Under the pieces are notes generated by a model. That model saw only the letters and a list, made by a program, of their open reading frames with translations, was not told the DNA's origin and searched no databases. A program made the translations under genes and the position numbers. Shown here one piece after another: positions 34,268 through 43,680 of a DNA stretch of 63,694 nt. The stretch comes from Bacillota bacterium (lineage in GTDB: Bacteria > Bacillota > Clostridia > Ch29), in the NCBI GenBank assembly GCA_013540605.1, contig JABVCK010000012.1, positions 1 to 63,694 of the forward strand, read 5' to 3'. The first letter of the stretch is position 1. Each line of letters opens with the position of its first letter.

Positions 34268-36154
34268 GTGGATAACAAGATAATAATAATTACCCCCTAC
34301 CAAAAGCTAAAAGATATAGCCGATGAAGTAGTTAAGGATATGGGATTGAATATTGAAACCGCCTTAGGCGATCTAAGGGACGGCGTAGAGGTAGCCCGGG
34401 ATGCCAAACTGCGGGGAAAGGAAATAATAATAAGCAGGGGTGGAACAGCAAGGGTTATAAGGGAAAACGTTGACCTCCCGGTGGTGGAAATCAAGGTTTC
34501 GGGCTACGACCTCCTGAGGGTTCTATACAGGCACAGGGATGATAAGTATAGGCTGGGCTCGGTGGGATACAGCAACGTAATAAGCGGTGTTAAAACCATC
34601 GGAGAAATCCTTGGGCTTGATATCGAATATTTCAGTATAGACAGAGAAGAAGAAGCGGTCGAAAAGATTCAGGAGGCAGCCGCTCTGGGAATTGATCTCA
34701 TAATAGGTGATACCATTTCCGTTAAGACCGCTCAAAAAGTCGGCTTGAAGCATGACCTGGTGGAATCCGGCAGGGAAGCCCTTACCTATGCCATAGAAGA
34801 AGCGATAAAGGTATACGAACTGACCCTCAGGGAAAGGAAGGAAAAGCAGCAGTTGAAGGCTATACTGGATTTTTCCCATGAAGGAATAATAGCAACCGAC
34901 CGGGAGGGCAGGATTACCCTTTATAACCCGGCGTCGGAAAAGATCTTCGGGATATCCCATTATAATGTGCTGGGAAAAAAGATTAGCGAAGTTATTCCCA
35001 ATACAAGAATCCCTGAGGTCCTGAAAACCGGACAGATGGAGTTGGGAAAGATACAGAAGACCGATACCGGGCTTATCGCAACCAACAGGGTTCCTATCAT
35101 AATAGAAGACCAGGTGATGGGTGCCGTTGCAACATTCCAGGATGTAACAAAAATACAGGAGTTGGAACAAAAGATCAGGCAGGAGATATTTAAAAAGGGC
35201 CTGGTGGCAAGACACCGTTTTGAAGACATTATAGGCAATAGTTCAGGTATCCGCAGGGTTGTAGAGCTTGCAAAAAAGTACGCCCTTACAGATTCCACCA
35301 TACTCATATACGGCGAAAGCGGCACGGGTAAAGAACTCTTTGCCCAGTCCATTCATAATGCCAGCAAAAGAAAGGATGGCCCCTTTGTCGCAATTAACTG
35401 CGCCGCGCTTCCCAGCAATCTCCTGGAAAGTGAGCTTTTTGGCTATGAGGAGGGCGCCTTTACCGGTGCCCTTAAGGGTGGAAAGAAAGGCCTGTTTGAA
35501 ATAGCCCACAACGGTACAATATTTTTGGATGAAATCAATGAAATGGATATCGGGATACAGGCAAGAATGCTCAGGGTAATTCAGGAGAAAGAGATTATGA
35601 GAATTGGCGGCGACAAGGTCATTCCCGTAGATGTAAGGGTGGTTGCAGCCAGCAACAGACACCTGAGGCGGGAAGTGGAGCTGGGCAGTTTCAGGGAAGA
35701 CCTGTATTACCGGATAAACGTGCTGAGTATAGAGATCCCTCCCCTCAGAAAACGCAAGGAAGACATTGCTCCTCTGCTGGACTATTTTATCATTAAGTTT
35801 TCCAGAAAACATAATAAAAAAATGAAATCCTTTGAAAGCAAGATAATCGACACCCTTAAGAACTATGACTGGCCGGGGAATGTCCGTGAGCTGGAAAACA
35901 TAATAGAAAAACTCGTTATTATATCCGATGGGAAAACACTTCAGGAAGCGGATGCCGAAGATATACTATCCTTTGAATTAAACTACCCATCAGCAATCAA
36001 GGAGTGCCCCGATGAATTCACCAAAGGAACCCTTGATGAGATAACAAAGAAAATAGTGAAGAGGGTGCTGGAGGAAGAGGACTATAATAAGACCAGAACG
36101 GCGGACAGGCTTGGTATAGACCGGGGAACCCTTACCCGTAAGCTGAAAAAATAA
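34268..36154 (+). CDS. PrpR-type sigma-54-dependent activator
   Basis: 628-residue enhancer-binding protein. Residues 1-190 are a PrpR N-terminal sensor domain, 195-310 a PAS domain (LKAILDFSHEGIIATDREGR), 320-545 the AAA+ domain with Walker A GESGTGKE and the sigma-54 contact loop GAFTGA (both intact), and the C terminus a Fis-type helix-turn-helix (TRTADRLGIDRGTLTRKL). It sits upstream of the sugar-acid operon, which has a -24/-12 promoter, and is very likely its activator. Start is GTG at 34268 with GGAGG upstream. Confidence 0.92.
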   Translation: MDNKIIIITPYQKLKDIADEVVKDMGLNIETALGDLRDGVEVARDAKLRGKEIIISRGGTARVIRENVDLPVVEIKVSGYDLLRVLYRHRDDKYRLGSVGYSNVISGVKTIGEILGLDIEYFSIDREEEAVEKIQEAAALGIDLIIGDTISVKTAQKVGLKHDLVESGREALTYAIEEAIKVYELTLRERKEKQQLKAILDFSHEGIIATDREGRITLYNPASEKIFGISHYNVLGKKISEVIPNTRIPEVLKTGQMELGKIQKTDTGLIATNRVPIIIEDQVMGAVATFQDVTKIQELEQKIRQEIFKKGLVARHRFEDIIGNSSGIRRVVELAKKYALTDSTILIYGESGTGKELFAQSIHNASKRKDGPFVAINCAALPSNLLESELFGYEEGAFTGALKGGKKGLFEIAHNGTIFLDEINEMDIGIQARMLRVIQEKEIMRIGGDKVIPVDVRVVAASNRHLRREVELGSFREDLYYRINVLSIEIPPLRKRKEDIAPLLDYFIIKFSRKHNKKMKSFESKIIDTLKNYDWPGNVRELENIIEKLVIISDGKTLQEADAEDILSFELNYPSAIKECPDEFTKGTLDEITKKIVKRVLEEEDYNKTRTADRLGIDRGTLTRKLKK

Positions 36155-36175
36155 AATTTGCTGTATTTTACACCG

Positions 36176-36206
36176 GTGACGATGCATTTTGCATCGTCAC
36201 TTTTGT
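36176..36206 (+). terminator. Terminator after the PrpR-type regulator
   Basis: GTGACGATGCA and TGCATCGTCAC form an 11-bp stem with a short loop, followed by TTTTGTTT. Confidence 0.85.
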
Positions 36207-36246
36207 TTCTCTGTATAATATTTGCCGGATTTCCACGCTTTTTTGG

Positions 36247-36263
36247 TTGGCATGATTATTGAT
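36247..36263 (+). promoter_or_regulatory. Sigma-54 (-24/-12) promoter of the sugar-acid operon
   Basis: TTGGCAT followed by TTGAT keeps the GG (-24) and G (-12) dinucleotide spacing of exactly ten bases between GG and GA, matching TGGCAC-N5-TTGC with two changes. It lies 40-55 bp before the first gene and just after the gene for a sigma-54 activator. Confidence 0.7.
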
Positions 36264-36300
36264 TAGTATTAATATAATCACTCGAAGGGGGTGTAGAGTC

Positions 36301-36594
36301 TTGACGAAGAAGGCGCTGATAGCAAATGACAGGGATAACGTTGCAACGGCACTGGCCGACATCAAAGGGGGTGAAATGGTATATGCTCATAGGGGTGACC
36401 AGGAGATAGGTATTCTTGTTAAAAACCCGATTATCTTCGGTCACAAATTTGCCCTCACCGGCATTAAGCGCGGTGAAGAAGTAATAAAATACGGGGAACC
36501 CATTGGAATCGCAACAGAGGATATTGAGCAAGGGGACCATGTTCACGTGCACAACATTGCCAGTCAGCGCGGCAGGGGAGATTTGAAGAGATAA
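36301..36594 (+). CDS. UxaA-family small subunit (SAF domain)
   Basis: 97-residue protein equal to the N-terminal SAF domain of altronate dehydratase. Typical features are KGGEMVYAHRGDQEIGILV-like strands (within residues 20-45), the GHKFAL stretch, and GEPIGIATEDIEQGDHVHVHN. TTG start with AAGGGGGTG upstream. In this split form it pairs with the large subunit encoded next. Sulfolactate sulfo-lyase SuyA is built the same way, so altronate is not the only possible substrate. Confidence 0.85.
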   Translation: MTKKALIANDRDNVATALADIKGGEMVYAHRGDQEIGILVKNPIIFGHKFALTGIKRGEEVIKYGEPIGIATEDIEQGDHVHVHNIASQRGRGDLKR

Positions 36595-36608
36595 AGGAGG
36601 GTAGGGAT

Positions 36609-37766
36609 TTGAAAATCTACGGTTATAAAAGGGAAGACGGAAGGTTTGGAATAAGGAATCATGTGATAGTTTTACCTACCTCGGTCTGTTCAAGCGAAAC
36701 CGCGGTCAGAATCAGCAACCTGGTGGATGGAACGGTGGCGCTGCCGCACCAGCACGGCTGCTGCCAGGTGGGAGCTGACTATGAACAAACGGTGCGAACC
36801 TTGATCGGCCTTGGTAAAAACCCGAACGTAGCCGCGGTGCTGGTTGTTGCCCTTGGCTGCGAGGGCATTCAGCCCGGGGTTGTTGTCGACGGTATCAAGG
36901 CGTCGGGCAAACCTGTGGAATCCGTTGTCATCCAGGAATGCGGAGGAACTCTAAAGGCCATAGGAAAGGGAGCCGAGGTGCTTAGAAAAATGGTTCAGCA
37001 AGCCTCGCTGGCTAAAAGGGAAGAGTTTGACATTGGCGACCTTATGCTTGGTATAGAATGCGGCGGTTCGGACGCCACCTCCGGTATTGCGGGCAATCCT
37101 GTTGTCGGCTTTGTCTCGGATATGCTTATAGAAGCAGGCGGTACCGCCATGCTGTCCGAAACCACCGAGCTCATTGGCGCTGAACATATACTGGCCAGGC
37201 GGGCTGTGAGTGAGGAAGTCGCCAACAAACTCCTTGAAATTGTGGACAGGACTGAGCAGAGGTCCATAAGCATGGGGGTGGACATCAGGGGCAGCCAGCC
37301 AACCCCGGGCAATATTGAGGGCGGGATATCAACAATAGAGGAGAAATCCCTTGGCTGCATATACAAGGCCGGTACCGCCCCGATAAACGGTATACTGGAA
37401 TACGGTGAAGAACCCCACTCCAGGGGCTTCTTTGTGATGGATACCCCGGGGCAGGACATAGAATCGATTACCGGGATGCTGGCGGGGGGCTGTCAGATCA
37501 TTATATTCACCACGGGCAGGGGCACCCCCACAGGGTCGCCTATAGCGCCGGTAATAAAGGTTACCGGCAACAGCAGCACCTACAATAAGATGATAGACAA
37601 TATAGACATAAACGCCGGGAAGATAATCGACGGAGGAGTTTCGCTCCAGGAATGTGCAAAGGAGATATTCGATGAAATGGTAGAGGTTTGCAATGGAAAG
37701 CTGACCAAAGCAGAGCTGCTCAAACATAATGAGTTTGCCATCTTCAGGGTCGGTTACACCTTCTAG
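36609..37766 (+). CDS. UxaA-family large (catalytic) subunit
   Basis: 385-residue catalytic part of the altronate dehydratase/SuyB family, metal-dependent lyases acting on sugar acids or sulfolactate. Conserved runs are RFGIRNHVIVLPTSVCSSE, HQHGCCQVGADYEQT, LGIECGGSDATSG and GTPTGSPIAPVIKVTGN. TTG start with AAAGGAGGG. It follows the small subunit by 14 bp. Altronate, galactarate-type or sulfolactate chemistry cannot be told apart here. Confidence 0.88.
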   Translation: MKIYGYKREDGRFGIRNHVIVLPTSVCSSETAVRISNLVDGTVALPHQHGCCQVGADYEQTVRTLIGLGKNPNVAAVLVVALGCEGIQPGVVVDGIKASGKPVESVVIQECGGTLKAIGKGAEVLRKMVQQASLAKREEFDIGDLMLGIECGGSDATSGIAGNPVVGFVSDMLIEAGGTAMLSETTELIGAEHILARRAVSEEVANKLLEIVDRTEQRSISMGVDIRGSQPTPGNIEGGISTIEEKSLGCIYKAGTAPINGILEYGEEPHSRGFFVMDTPGQDIESITGMLAGGCQIIIFTTGRGTPTGSPIAPVIKVTGNSSTYNKMIDNIDINAGKIIDGGVSLQECAKEIFDEMVEVCNGKLTKAELLKHNEFAIFRVGYTF

Positions 37767-37802
37767 CGGCTCTATCAAAAAATAAGGAGGAGGAATAATT
37801 TA

Positions 37803-38771
37803 ATGAAAATCAAGCAGTCCATCGACAGGATACCCGGGGGTATGATGGTTGTTCCGCTGATACTCGGCGCATTCATAAACACCTTCTTCCCCAATGCCCT
37901 TCAAATAGGGGGGTTCACCACAGCCCTGTTCAAGAACGGCGCTTCCGCCCTTATAGGTGCCTTCCTGCTGTGCATGGGAGCGGGTATAAGCTTTAATGCC
38001 GCCCCAAAGGCGCTAAAAAAGGGTGCGGTGGTAACATTTACAAAGTTCATAATCGGTGTAATTATTGGATTACTAGTAGCTAAATTTATGGGAAACAACG
38101 GCCTGTTCGGGCTTTCTTCCCTTGCAATCATTTCCGCAATGACAAACACAAACGGTGGGCTCTATGCGGCCCTGACCGGCGAGTTCGGTGACGAAACCGA
38201 TGTTGGCGCCATAGCGGTAATCTCAATAAACGACGGACCCTTCCTCACCATGGTTGCACTGGGTACAGCCGGGATAGCGAAGATACCGTTTATGTCCCTG
38301 GTGGCAGTAATAATACCTATACTTGTGGGTATGCTGCTCGGAAACCTGGATGACAAGATGAAGGATTTCCTCACCAGGGGCGGACCTATACTTATTCCCT
38401 TCTTTGCCTTTGCCCTCGGCGCCGGTATCAACTTCGGAATGCTGCTCAAGGCCGGTTTGCCCGGAGTTCTTCTGGGAGTAATGACCACCTTCATCGGCGG
38501 GTTCTTCAACATCATGGCCGACAAGGCCACAGGCGGAAGCGGCATTTCCGGCGCAGCCGCATCCAGTACCGCCGGCAACGCCGTTGCCACTCCCGCGGCT
38601 GTAGCATTGGCAGACCCTGCCCTTGAGGCCGTAGCCCAGATAGCAACTCCCCAGGTTGCAGCCTCCACAATTACGACGGCAATCCTTACACCGATACTGA
38701 CCGCGTATATAGTTAAAAAAAGGAACGGCAAAAATCAGGAGAACAAAGCAGGGAACGAAGCAGCAAAATAG
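37803..38771 (+). CDS. kdgT: 2-keto-3-deoxygluconate permease-family transporter
   Basis: 322-residue membrane protein with about ten hydrophobic segments, starting [19 protein letters not shown], the KdgT signature, and including [25 protein letters not shown] (residues about 112-136). KdgT imports 2-keto-3-deoxygluconate with protons; relatives probably carry other sugar acids. The C terminus is charged ([18 protein letters not shown]). In this operon it is the likely uptake system. Confidence 0.9.
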   Translation: MKIKQSIDRIPGGMMVVPLILGAFINTFFPNALQIGGFTTALFKNGASALIGAFLLCMGAGISFNAAPKALKKGAVVTFTKFIIGVIIGLLVAKFMGNNGLFGLSSLAIISAMTNTNGGLYAALTGEFGDETDVGAIAVISINDGPFLTMVALGTAGIAKIPFMSLVAVIIPILVGMLLGNLDDKMKDFLTRGGPILIPFFAFALGAGINFGMLLKAGLPGVLLGVMTTFIGGFFNIMADKATGGSGISGAAASSTAGNAVATPAAVALADPALEAVAQIATPQVAASTITTAILTPILTAYIVKKRNGKNQENKAGNEAAK

Positions 38772-38788
38772 GGATTGGAGTGAAGAAG

Positions 38789-40081
38789 GTGGATATTAAA
38801 CTGGCAATAATTGCAGATGACTTTACCGGTTCAAACGACACCGGAGTCCAGTTCAGCAAAAAAGGTCTTAAAACCGGCGTCACAACCAGCCCGGATGACA
38901 TAAGACAGGCTTTGAGGAATCTGGATGTACTGGTGGTCGATACCGAAAGCAGGTTTGATACCGGCGAGACTGCTTATAAAAAGGTTGCATATGCCGCCGG
39001 ACAGCTGACTCAAAACGGCATATCCTATATATATAAGAAGCTCGATTCCACCTTCAGAGGGAACATCGGAGCTGAGATCTCAGCAGCCATGGATGCCGCC
39101 GGTGCAAGCTTAGCTATAGTTGCACCGGCTCTTCCCTCCAACGGACGGACTACGGAAAACAGCAGCCAGCTGGTAAACGGGGTGCCGGTTGCGGAAACCG
39201 AAATAGGTCAAGACCCAAGGACTCCTGTCAGGTCTTCCTTCATCCCGGATATTATTTCCGGGCAAACAGACAAGAGAATAGGAAGTATAGCCATTGACGA
39301 TGTCAGGAAAGGAACAGAAAATCTCCTTCGGAAAATTATTGAACTCCAGGCTGAACGCCGGCAGATACTCGTTATTGATGCAATAACAAACGAAGACCTG
39401 GCCGCAATAGCCGGTGCCGTACCCTATATTGATGAAAAAGTTGTTCTTGTCGGTTCTGCGGGATTTGCCGAACACCTCCCCGAAATTCTGGGGTTTACAA
39501 AAAAACCTGCAGCTGACAGCTCAACTATATTTATTGTTGCGGGGAGTGTAAGCGACGTAACAAGGGAGCAGATAAATTTTGCCAAGGGACAGGGTATAAT
39601 AGAAGTAATAGATGTGGATCTGGAAAGCATCTTCACAGACAGCGAGGAAAAGGAGCTTGGCCGCATTATTAAGAAGGCCTCCTCCCTTGCAGCGGAAGGC
39701 AAAGATATAGCTATCCGTTCCGCAAGGACCCGGGAACTTATTGACTATGCCAGGGATCTCGGCAAAAGACAGGGGCTTGGCAGCATCGAGGTAAGCGAAA
39801 AAATTGCCAGGTTCCTGGGCAAAGCAGCTAAAGAAATTTGTTCCGGGTTAGCGCCCGGAGGAATAATGCTGACCGGCGGGGATGTGGCGATAAAGTCGGC
39901 CGAAGTCATGAAAATATCCGGTATACTTATAAAAGATGAAATCCTGCCGGGGGTTCCCTTTGGATATTTCATGAGCGAGCAGTACGGACATATACCTGTG
40001 GTAACCAAAGCCGGCGCCTTTGGAAAAGAAGATGCTGTTGTTAAAATAATAGAATTCTTGAAGGGGAGAGATAAAAGATAG
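38789..40081 (+). CDS. Four-carbon acid sugar kinase (DUF1537)
   Basis: About 430-residue ATP-dependent kinase of the DUF1537 family. The N-terminal substrate domain starts with LAIIADDFTGSNDTGVQF and contains YKKLDSTFRGNIGAE; the C-terminal nucleotide domain has LTGGDVAIKSAE and the final VVTKAGAFGKEDA. Family members phosphorylate the terminal hydroxyl of threonate or erythronate. Start is GTG at 38789 with GGAG 8 bp upstream, or GTG at 38780. Pairing with a PdxA homologue downstream is the known arrangement for D-threonate use. Confidence 0.9.
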   Translation: MDIKLAIIADDFTGSNDTGVQFSKKGLKTGVTTSPDDIRQALRNLDVLVVDTESRFDTGETAYKKVAYAAGQLTQNGISYIYKKLDSTFRGNIGAEISAAMDAAGASLAIVAPALPSNGRTTENSSQLVNGVPVAETEIGQDPRTPVRSSFIPDIISGQTDKRIGSIAIDDVRKGTENLLRKIIELQAERRQILVIDAITNEDLAAIAGAVPYIDEKVVLVGSAGFAEHLPEILGFTKKPAADSSTIFIVAGSVSDVTREQINFAKGQGIIEVIDVDLESIFTDSEEKELGRIIKKASSLAAEGKDIAIRSARTRELIDYARDLGKRQGLGSIEVSEKIARFLGKAAKEICSGLAPGGIMLTGGDVAIKSAEVMKISGILIKDEILPGVPFGYFMSEQYGHIPVVTKAGAFGKEDAVVKIIEFLKGRDKR

Positions 40082-41076
40082 ATAACTACAGACCTGTTAT
40101 TGGAATTACAATGGGAGATCCGGCGGGTATAGGTTCTGAGATTATATTGAAAAGCTTTTTGAAGGAAGAAGTTAAACCTCTAAGATTAATCGTTATCGGC
40201 AGTTTTGAAGTAATGAAAACTATGATGGAACAGATAAAGATTTCCGGTATCCGCCTTAACAGCGTGAGTTCGGTACAAGAAGCCGTATTTGATGACAGCA
40301 CCTTAAATATAGTGGATATCCCGAATGTTGACGTGGATAAGCTGAAACCGGGAAAAGTACAGGCGATGGCGGGAAACGCTGCCTTCGAATATCTGCGCAA
40401 GGGCATAGCCCTGGCCTTAAACGGAGAGATTGACGCCATTGCCACTGCACCATTGAACAAGGAAGCGATGCACCTGGCCGGCCATATGTACCCCGGGCAT
40501 ACCGAGATATTAGCCAAGTTTACAAATACCAGGGACTATGCCATGCTTCTATATGACGAACGCCTTAAGGTTATCCACGTTACAACGCATATGTCATTAA
40601 AACAGGCCATTGATACCCTTCACCGGGAGAGAATAGAAGCAGTTATACAGATTGCCCACGATACATTAAGGAAAATAGGATACCAGAACCCTCGAGTTGC
40701 AGTTGCAGGGCTCAATCCCCATGCAGGGGAGGGGGGACTTTTCGGGAGAGAGGAAATTGACATCATAGGCCCGGCAGTGGAAAATATGGTAAGGAAGGGC
40801 TTGAATGTAACCGGCCCCGTACCCCCGGACACGGTATTTTTGAAGGCTCTGCAAGGCACCTTTGACATTGTTGTAGCCATGTACCACGACCAGGGCCACA
40901 TCCCGCTCAAGCTGCTCGGCTTTCATACGGGAATCAATGTAACTGCCGGTCTGCCAATAATCAGAACCTCGGTGGACCATGGAACCGCCTTCGGCAAGGC
41001 CTGGAAGGGCACGGCAAACGAAAGCAGCATGGTCCAGGCAATACTGCTTGCAGGTAAACTAGCCTCAAGTAAATAA
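40078..41076 (+). CDS. pdxA: PdxA2-type 4-phospho-threonate dehydrogenase
   Basis: NAD-dependent oxidative decarboxylase of the PdxA family. In threonate pathways PdxA2 turns 4-phospho-D-threonate into dihydroxyacetone phosphate and CO2. Motifs: RPVIGITMGDPAGIGSEI, ATAPLNKEAMHLAG, GHTEILA and MYHDQGHIPLKLLGF with its metal histidine. The first ATG (40111) lies inside the conserved N-terminal strand, while the conserved NYRPVIGIT precedes it in frame with no ATG, GTG or TTG; an ATA at 40078 overlaps the kinase stop and follows AGGGGAGAG. Start therefore uncertain. Confidence 0.88.
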   Translation: MDNYRPVIGITMGDPAGIGSEIILKSFLKEEVKPLRLIVIGSFEVMKTMMEQIKISGIRLNSVSSVQEAVFDDSTLNIVDIPNVDVDKLKPGKVQAMAGNAAFEYLRKGIALALNGEIDAIATAPLNKEAMHLAGHMYPGHTEILAKFTNTRDYAMLLYDERLKVIHVTTHMSLKQAIDTLHRERIEAVIQIAHDTLRKIGYQNPRVAVAGLNPHAGEGGLFGREEIDIIGPAVENMVRKGLNVTGPVPPDTVFLKALQGTFDIVVAMYHDQGHIPLKLLGFHTGINVTAGLPIIRTSVDHGTAFGKAWKGTANESSMVQAILLAGKLASSK

Positions 41077-41080
41077 AGCA

Positions 41081-41127
41081 AACAGGGACGGCTTGAAGTT
41101 TTCGCAAATTCAAACCGTCCCTGTTGC
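41081..41127 (+). terminator. Terminator of the sugar-acid operon
   Basis: AACAGGGACGG and CCGTCCCTGTT form an 11-bp outer stem, with TTGAA/TTCAA pairing inside. It starts 5 bp after the pdxA stop and faces the convergent ger operon. The T run is weak. Confidence 0.7.
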
Positions 41128-41190
41128 ATCTTCAATAAAAACTACAATAATTACATAGGGAACCATTCCGTGTCCTACTTTTTAATTATA

Positions 41191-42279
41191 TCAACTTCCA
41201 TTCCTTACATTTGAAGGTTTAACCCTTTTTTTAAAAGATAAAAAAAGCAGTATCAAGGGAATAACCATCTGGAAGGGTATAGAATAGTAAGGCCAGACCT
41301 TTTCAGCCCAGCTCAACATTTCAAGCACATTTTCGTATACCCATATTGAAAGTACGACACAAAAGGTTGTGATTGCTGTAGTCAATTTCCTGTAGTCACC
41401 GATTCCTGACACCTGGCTTAAAGCCTTTACCGCTGCATATATGCAAACGGAAATCTTTGTCCCACCCCCTATCAGCAGGTTGATATCAACGAGCGGCTCT
41501 ACATTCAGACCTGGAATAAGCAATGATGTCAAATGGGGTATAAAAGTTGCCTGCTGCATTAAACCACTCCCCAAAACGCTTATATCTCTCATAAAAATGA
41601 CCAGGCACAGTACAACCAAGAATAATGCAGATAAAGCTGCAATCTTTTTCAGATTTCCTTTCTGGTTCAAATGTGGAAACAGCATAAGGAATGCAATTGT
41701 CTCTCCAAACGGGAATGTGATAAAACCAAAAGCTGCTTTTAATACAGGTGCCATGCCATTTTCCAGCACCGGAAGGAAAGCTGTGAAATCACGGGTGGTG
41801 ATGAGCGACAGGCTGATAATAAGGACTACGACAGGTACAACAGGCATAAACAGCTCGCTTAACCTTCCCATAACCTCTACTCCGCTGTTTACTGCATAAA
41901 CCAATATGACAGCAAAAATCCCGATGACTATTATCATAGGGGTTTCAGGAAATGTCACTGTGACCATAAACTCTCCGAAATTTCTGAACACCAGGGAAGC
42001 CAGGTGGACAAAGTACCATATGTACAGGATGGAAACCGCATTACCGACAAACTTTCCAGACCTGTCCCTCAAAATTTCCACCAGCGTTCTTGAAGGGTTC
42101 AATAATGCAATGGACACATAGACCCCCATCAGCAAAGCGCCACCCACCCCTCCAAGGATGATGGCCAGCCATGCATCATTTTTAGCACCTAACGCAGGGT
42201 TTATAATCACCGTGCTTCCGTAAAGAAAACCTGTTAAAAGCAGGAATAACTGTATGCTGGATATTCGGGCTTTTTCCAC
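41191..42279 (-). CDS. gerKB: Germinant receptor permease subunit GerKB
   Basis: Spore germination receptor B subunit, an amino-acid-transporter-like membrane protein of about 362 residues with ten hydrophobic segments. It begins MEKARISSIQLFLLLTGF at a GTG whose G is shared with the stop codon of the preceding gene (TAGTG), with GGAGTGG upstream. B subunits bind the germinant in the inner spore membrane. The frame is open to 42312 but that start has no site. Confidence 0.9.
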   Translation of the reverse strand: MEKARISSIQLFLLLTGFLYGSTVIINPALGAKNDAWLAIILGGVGGALLMGVYVSIALLNPSRTLVEILRDRSGKFVGNAVSILYIWYFVHLASLVFRNFGEFMVTVTFPETPMIIVIGIFAVILVYAVNSGVEVMGRLSELFMPVVPVVVLIISLSLITTRDFTAFLPVLENGMAPVLKAAFGFITFPFGETIAFLMLFPHLNQKGNLKKIAALSALFLVVLCLVIFMRDISVLGSGLMQQATFIPHLTSLLIPGLNVEPLVDINLLIGGGTKISVCIYAAVKALSQVSGIGDYRKLTTAITTFCVVLSIWVYENVLEMLSWAEKVWPYYSIPFQMVIPLILLFLSFKKRVKPSNVRNGS

Positions 42280-42494
42280 TACTTTACCACTCCAATCATT
42301 TTCAGTATCCATTCTATCAATTGGGCAGGGCTGGCAGGCCTTTTGTCTGCTGCCAAAAGCAAGCTGACAGTCAGGCTTGCCGCCATCAGGGAAGCATAAA
42401 TAACAAATACCTTTGCCTGTTCTTTTTTTCTTATAAACCTTTGCAAGTCGTATAAAGACAGAATTATAAATGCTGCCAGGACGATTGCCATAGC
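42279..42494 (-). CDS. Small two-helix membrane protein of the ger operon (D-type subunit)
   Basis: 71 residues with two hydrophobic segments (MAIVLAAFIILSLYDLQRFI and VFVIYASLMAASLTVSLLL). It lies between gerKC and gerKB with overlapping ends, in the position of the short D subunits that accompany GerA-type receptors in some spore formers and modulate their response. Sequence alone shows only its membrane nature; the role comes from context. Confidence 0.7.
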   Translation of the reverse strand, partial: AMAIVLAAFIILSLYDLQRFIRKKEQAKVFVIYASLMAASLTVSLLLAADKRPASPAQLIEWILKMIGVVK

Positions 42495-42495
42495 T

Positions 42496-43680
42496 TTACC
42501 CATCCTTCTTTATTGGACCTTTTATAACCCCTGTCCGTCTTATTTTGGCATCCACTTTAATGTCCACCGGCAGCTTGCTGAAAGTATCATTCCAGTCATC
42601 CTTTACTTTCTTCCAATACTGCGGGTGGTATTTATGCAGCTGCGTGCCAAAACCAAAAATATCGCTTGAATAATCCTTTTGTGCCTTGTCTAATGCCCTC
42701 CTGATTTCTTTCTTTACTTCATCACCCAAAATTTCCTCCAGCTTGTGCAAGTCATCAGGCGAATCCAGCTTCCCTTTCCCTTCATACTCTCCCACATTTG
42801 CCTCAAGACCCACCCGGACAGTCAACATGGCCGGTTCACCATTTTTAAACTCTGCATTGATCTTCCCCTTTGACCGTATTACTTCCATGGATATTTTACC
42901 GTTATCTGCAGGGATATTGACAATGGTGCTTTTCACTTTGCCTGCAGCAAACAAATATCCCCGTGTTTCGTATGGGTCCAGCCAGCCTGCCAGTTTTCCA
43001 TCCCTGAAAACTGCAGCACCTTCCGTCCTGACCTCCTTTTCCCCTGCTTTTTCAACCTGGCCGATGACGGGCTGCCTGCCGCTGTCCCCCATGTCTTTGA
43101 TCAAGTCAAGAAGTATTGTCCTCTTTGCCTTTGCCCGTGAAACCGTGTTTTCTATTGTCCCTTTTATGTACACGGCCGGTATGGGGTCTATGTCGGTTTC
43201 CATTTCAAGGATTTCTTTGGGTGTGGCATTTCTTGCCACAAGGACATCCATTTCATATTCCACCTCATGGTTTCGCTGGAAAAAGTCCAACGCTTCGCTG
43301 ATGCCGTTTTTAGAAAGCCTTTCTCCAAGGATTAGAACCTGGGCTGTGCTTAAAAACAGCTTTTTATCAACTATAGACAGCATACTCCTTAAAGCGTCAA
43401 AAACCGTTTCACCTTCGTAAGATTCAACAAATACGGGTTTTGACTGTGCTCCTCCGCCTTTTCCTTTTCCTGAAGCCGTTGATTGGATAGCCGCAGGTTC
43501 CACCACCTGAACAGTCAAAAGCACTTTCCCGTCTTCCGTTCTATCTATTCCCAGTGCCGTCACCATGTTGATTTCCGTCAGATCCCTGTTGTTCCAGCAA
43601 CCGGTCAGGAGCAGAAATACCATGCTTGAAACGGCAAGTGTGGCAATTTTCACAGCATATTTATCTTTTCTGCATTTCAC
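42496..43680 (-). CDS. gerKC: Germinant receptor lipoprotein subunit GerKC
   Basis: C subunit of the receptor, about 394 residues from the GTG at 43680, which overlaps the gerKA stop (GTGA). The signal peptide ends in the lipobox LLLTGCWNNRDLTEI (cysteine near residue 23), the hallmark of GerAC proteins. The body contains VTALGIDRTEDG and a C-terminal DYSSDIFGFGTQLHKYHP. The longer upstream frame only overlaps gerKA out of frame. Confidence 0.92.
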   Translation of the reverse strand: MKCRKDKYAVKIATLAVSSMVFLLLTGCWNNRDLTEINMVTALGIDRTEDGKVLLTVQVVEPAAIQSTASGKGKGGGAQSKPVFVESYEGETVFDALRSMLSIVDKKLFLSTAQVLILGERLSKNGISEALDFFQRNHEVEYEMDVLVARNATPKEILEMETDIDPIPAVYIKGTIENTVSRAKAKRTILLDLIKDMGDSGRQPVIGQVEKAGEKEVRTEGAAVFRDGKLAGWLDPYETRGYLFAAGKVKSTIVNIPADNGKISMEVIRSKGKINAEFKNGEPAMLTVRVGLEANVGEYEGKGKLDSPDDLHKLEEILGDEVKKEIRRALDKAQKDYSSDIFGFGTQLHKYHPQYWKKVKDDWNDTFSKLPVDIKVDAKIRRTGVIKGPIKKDG

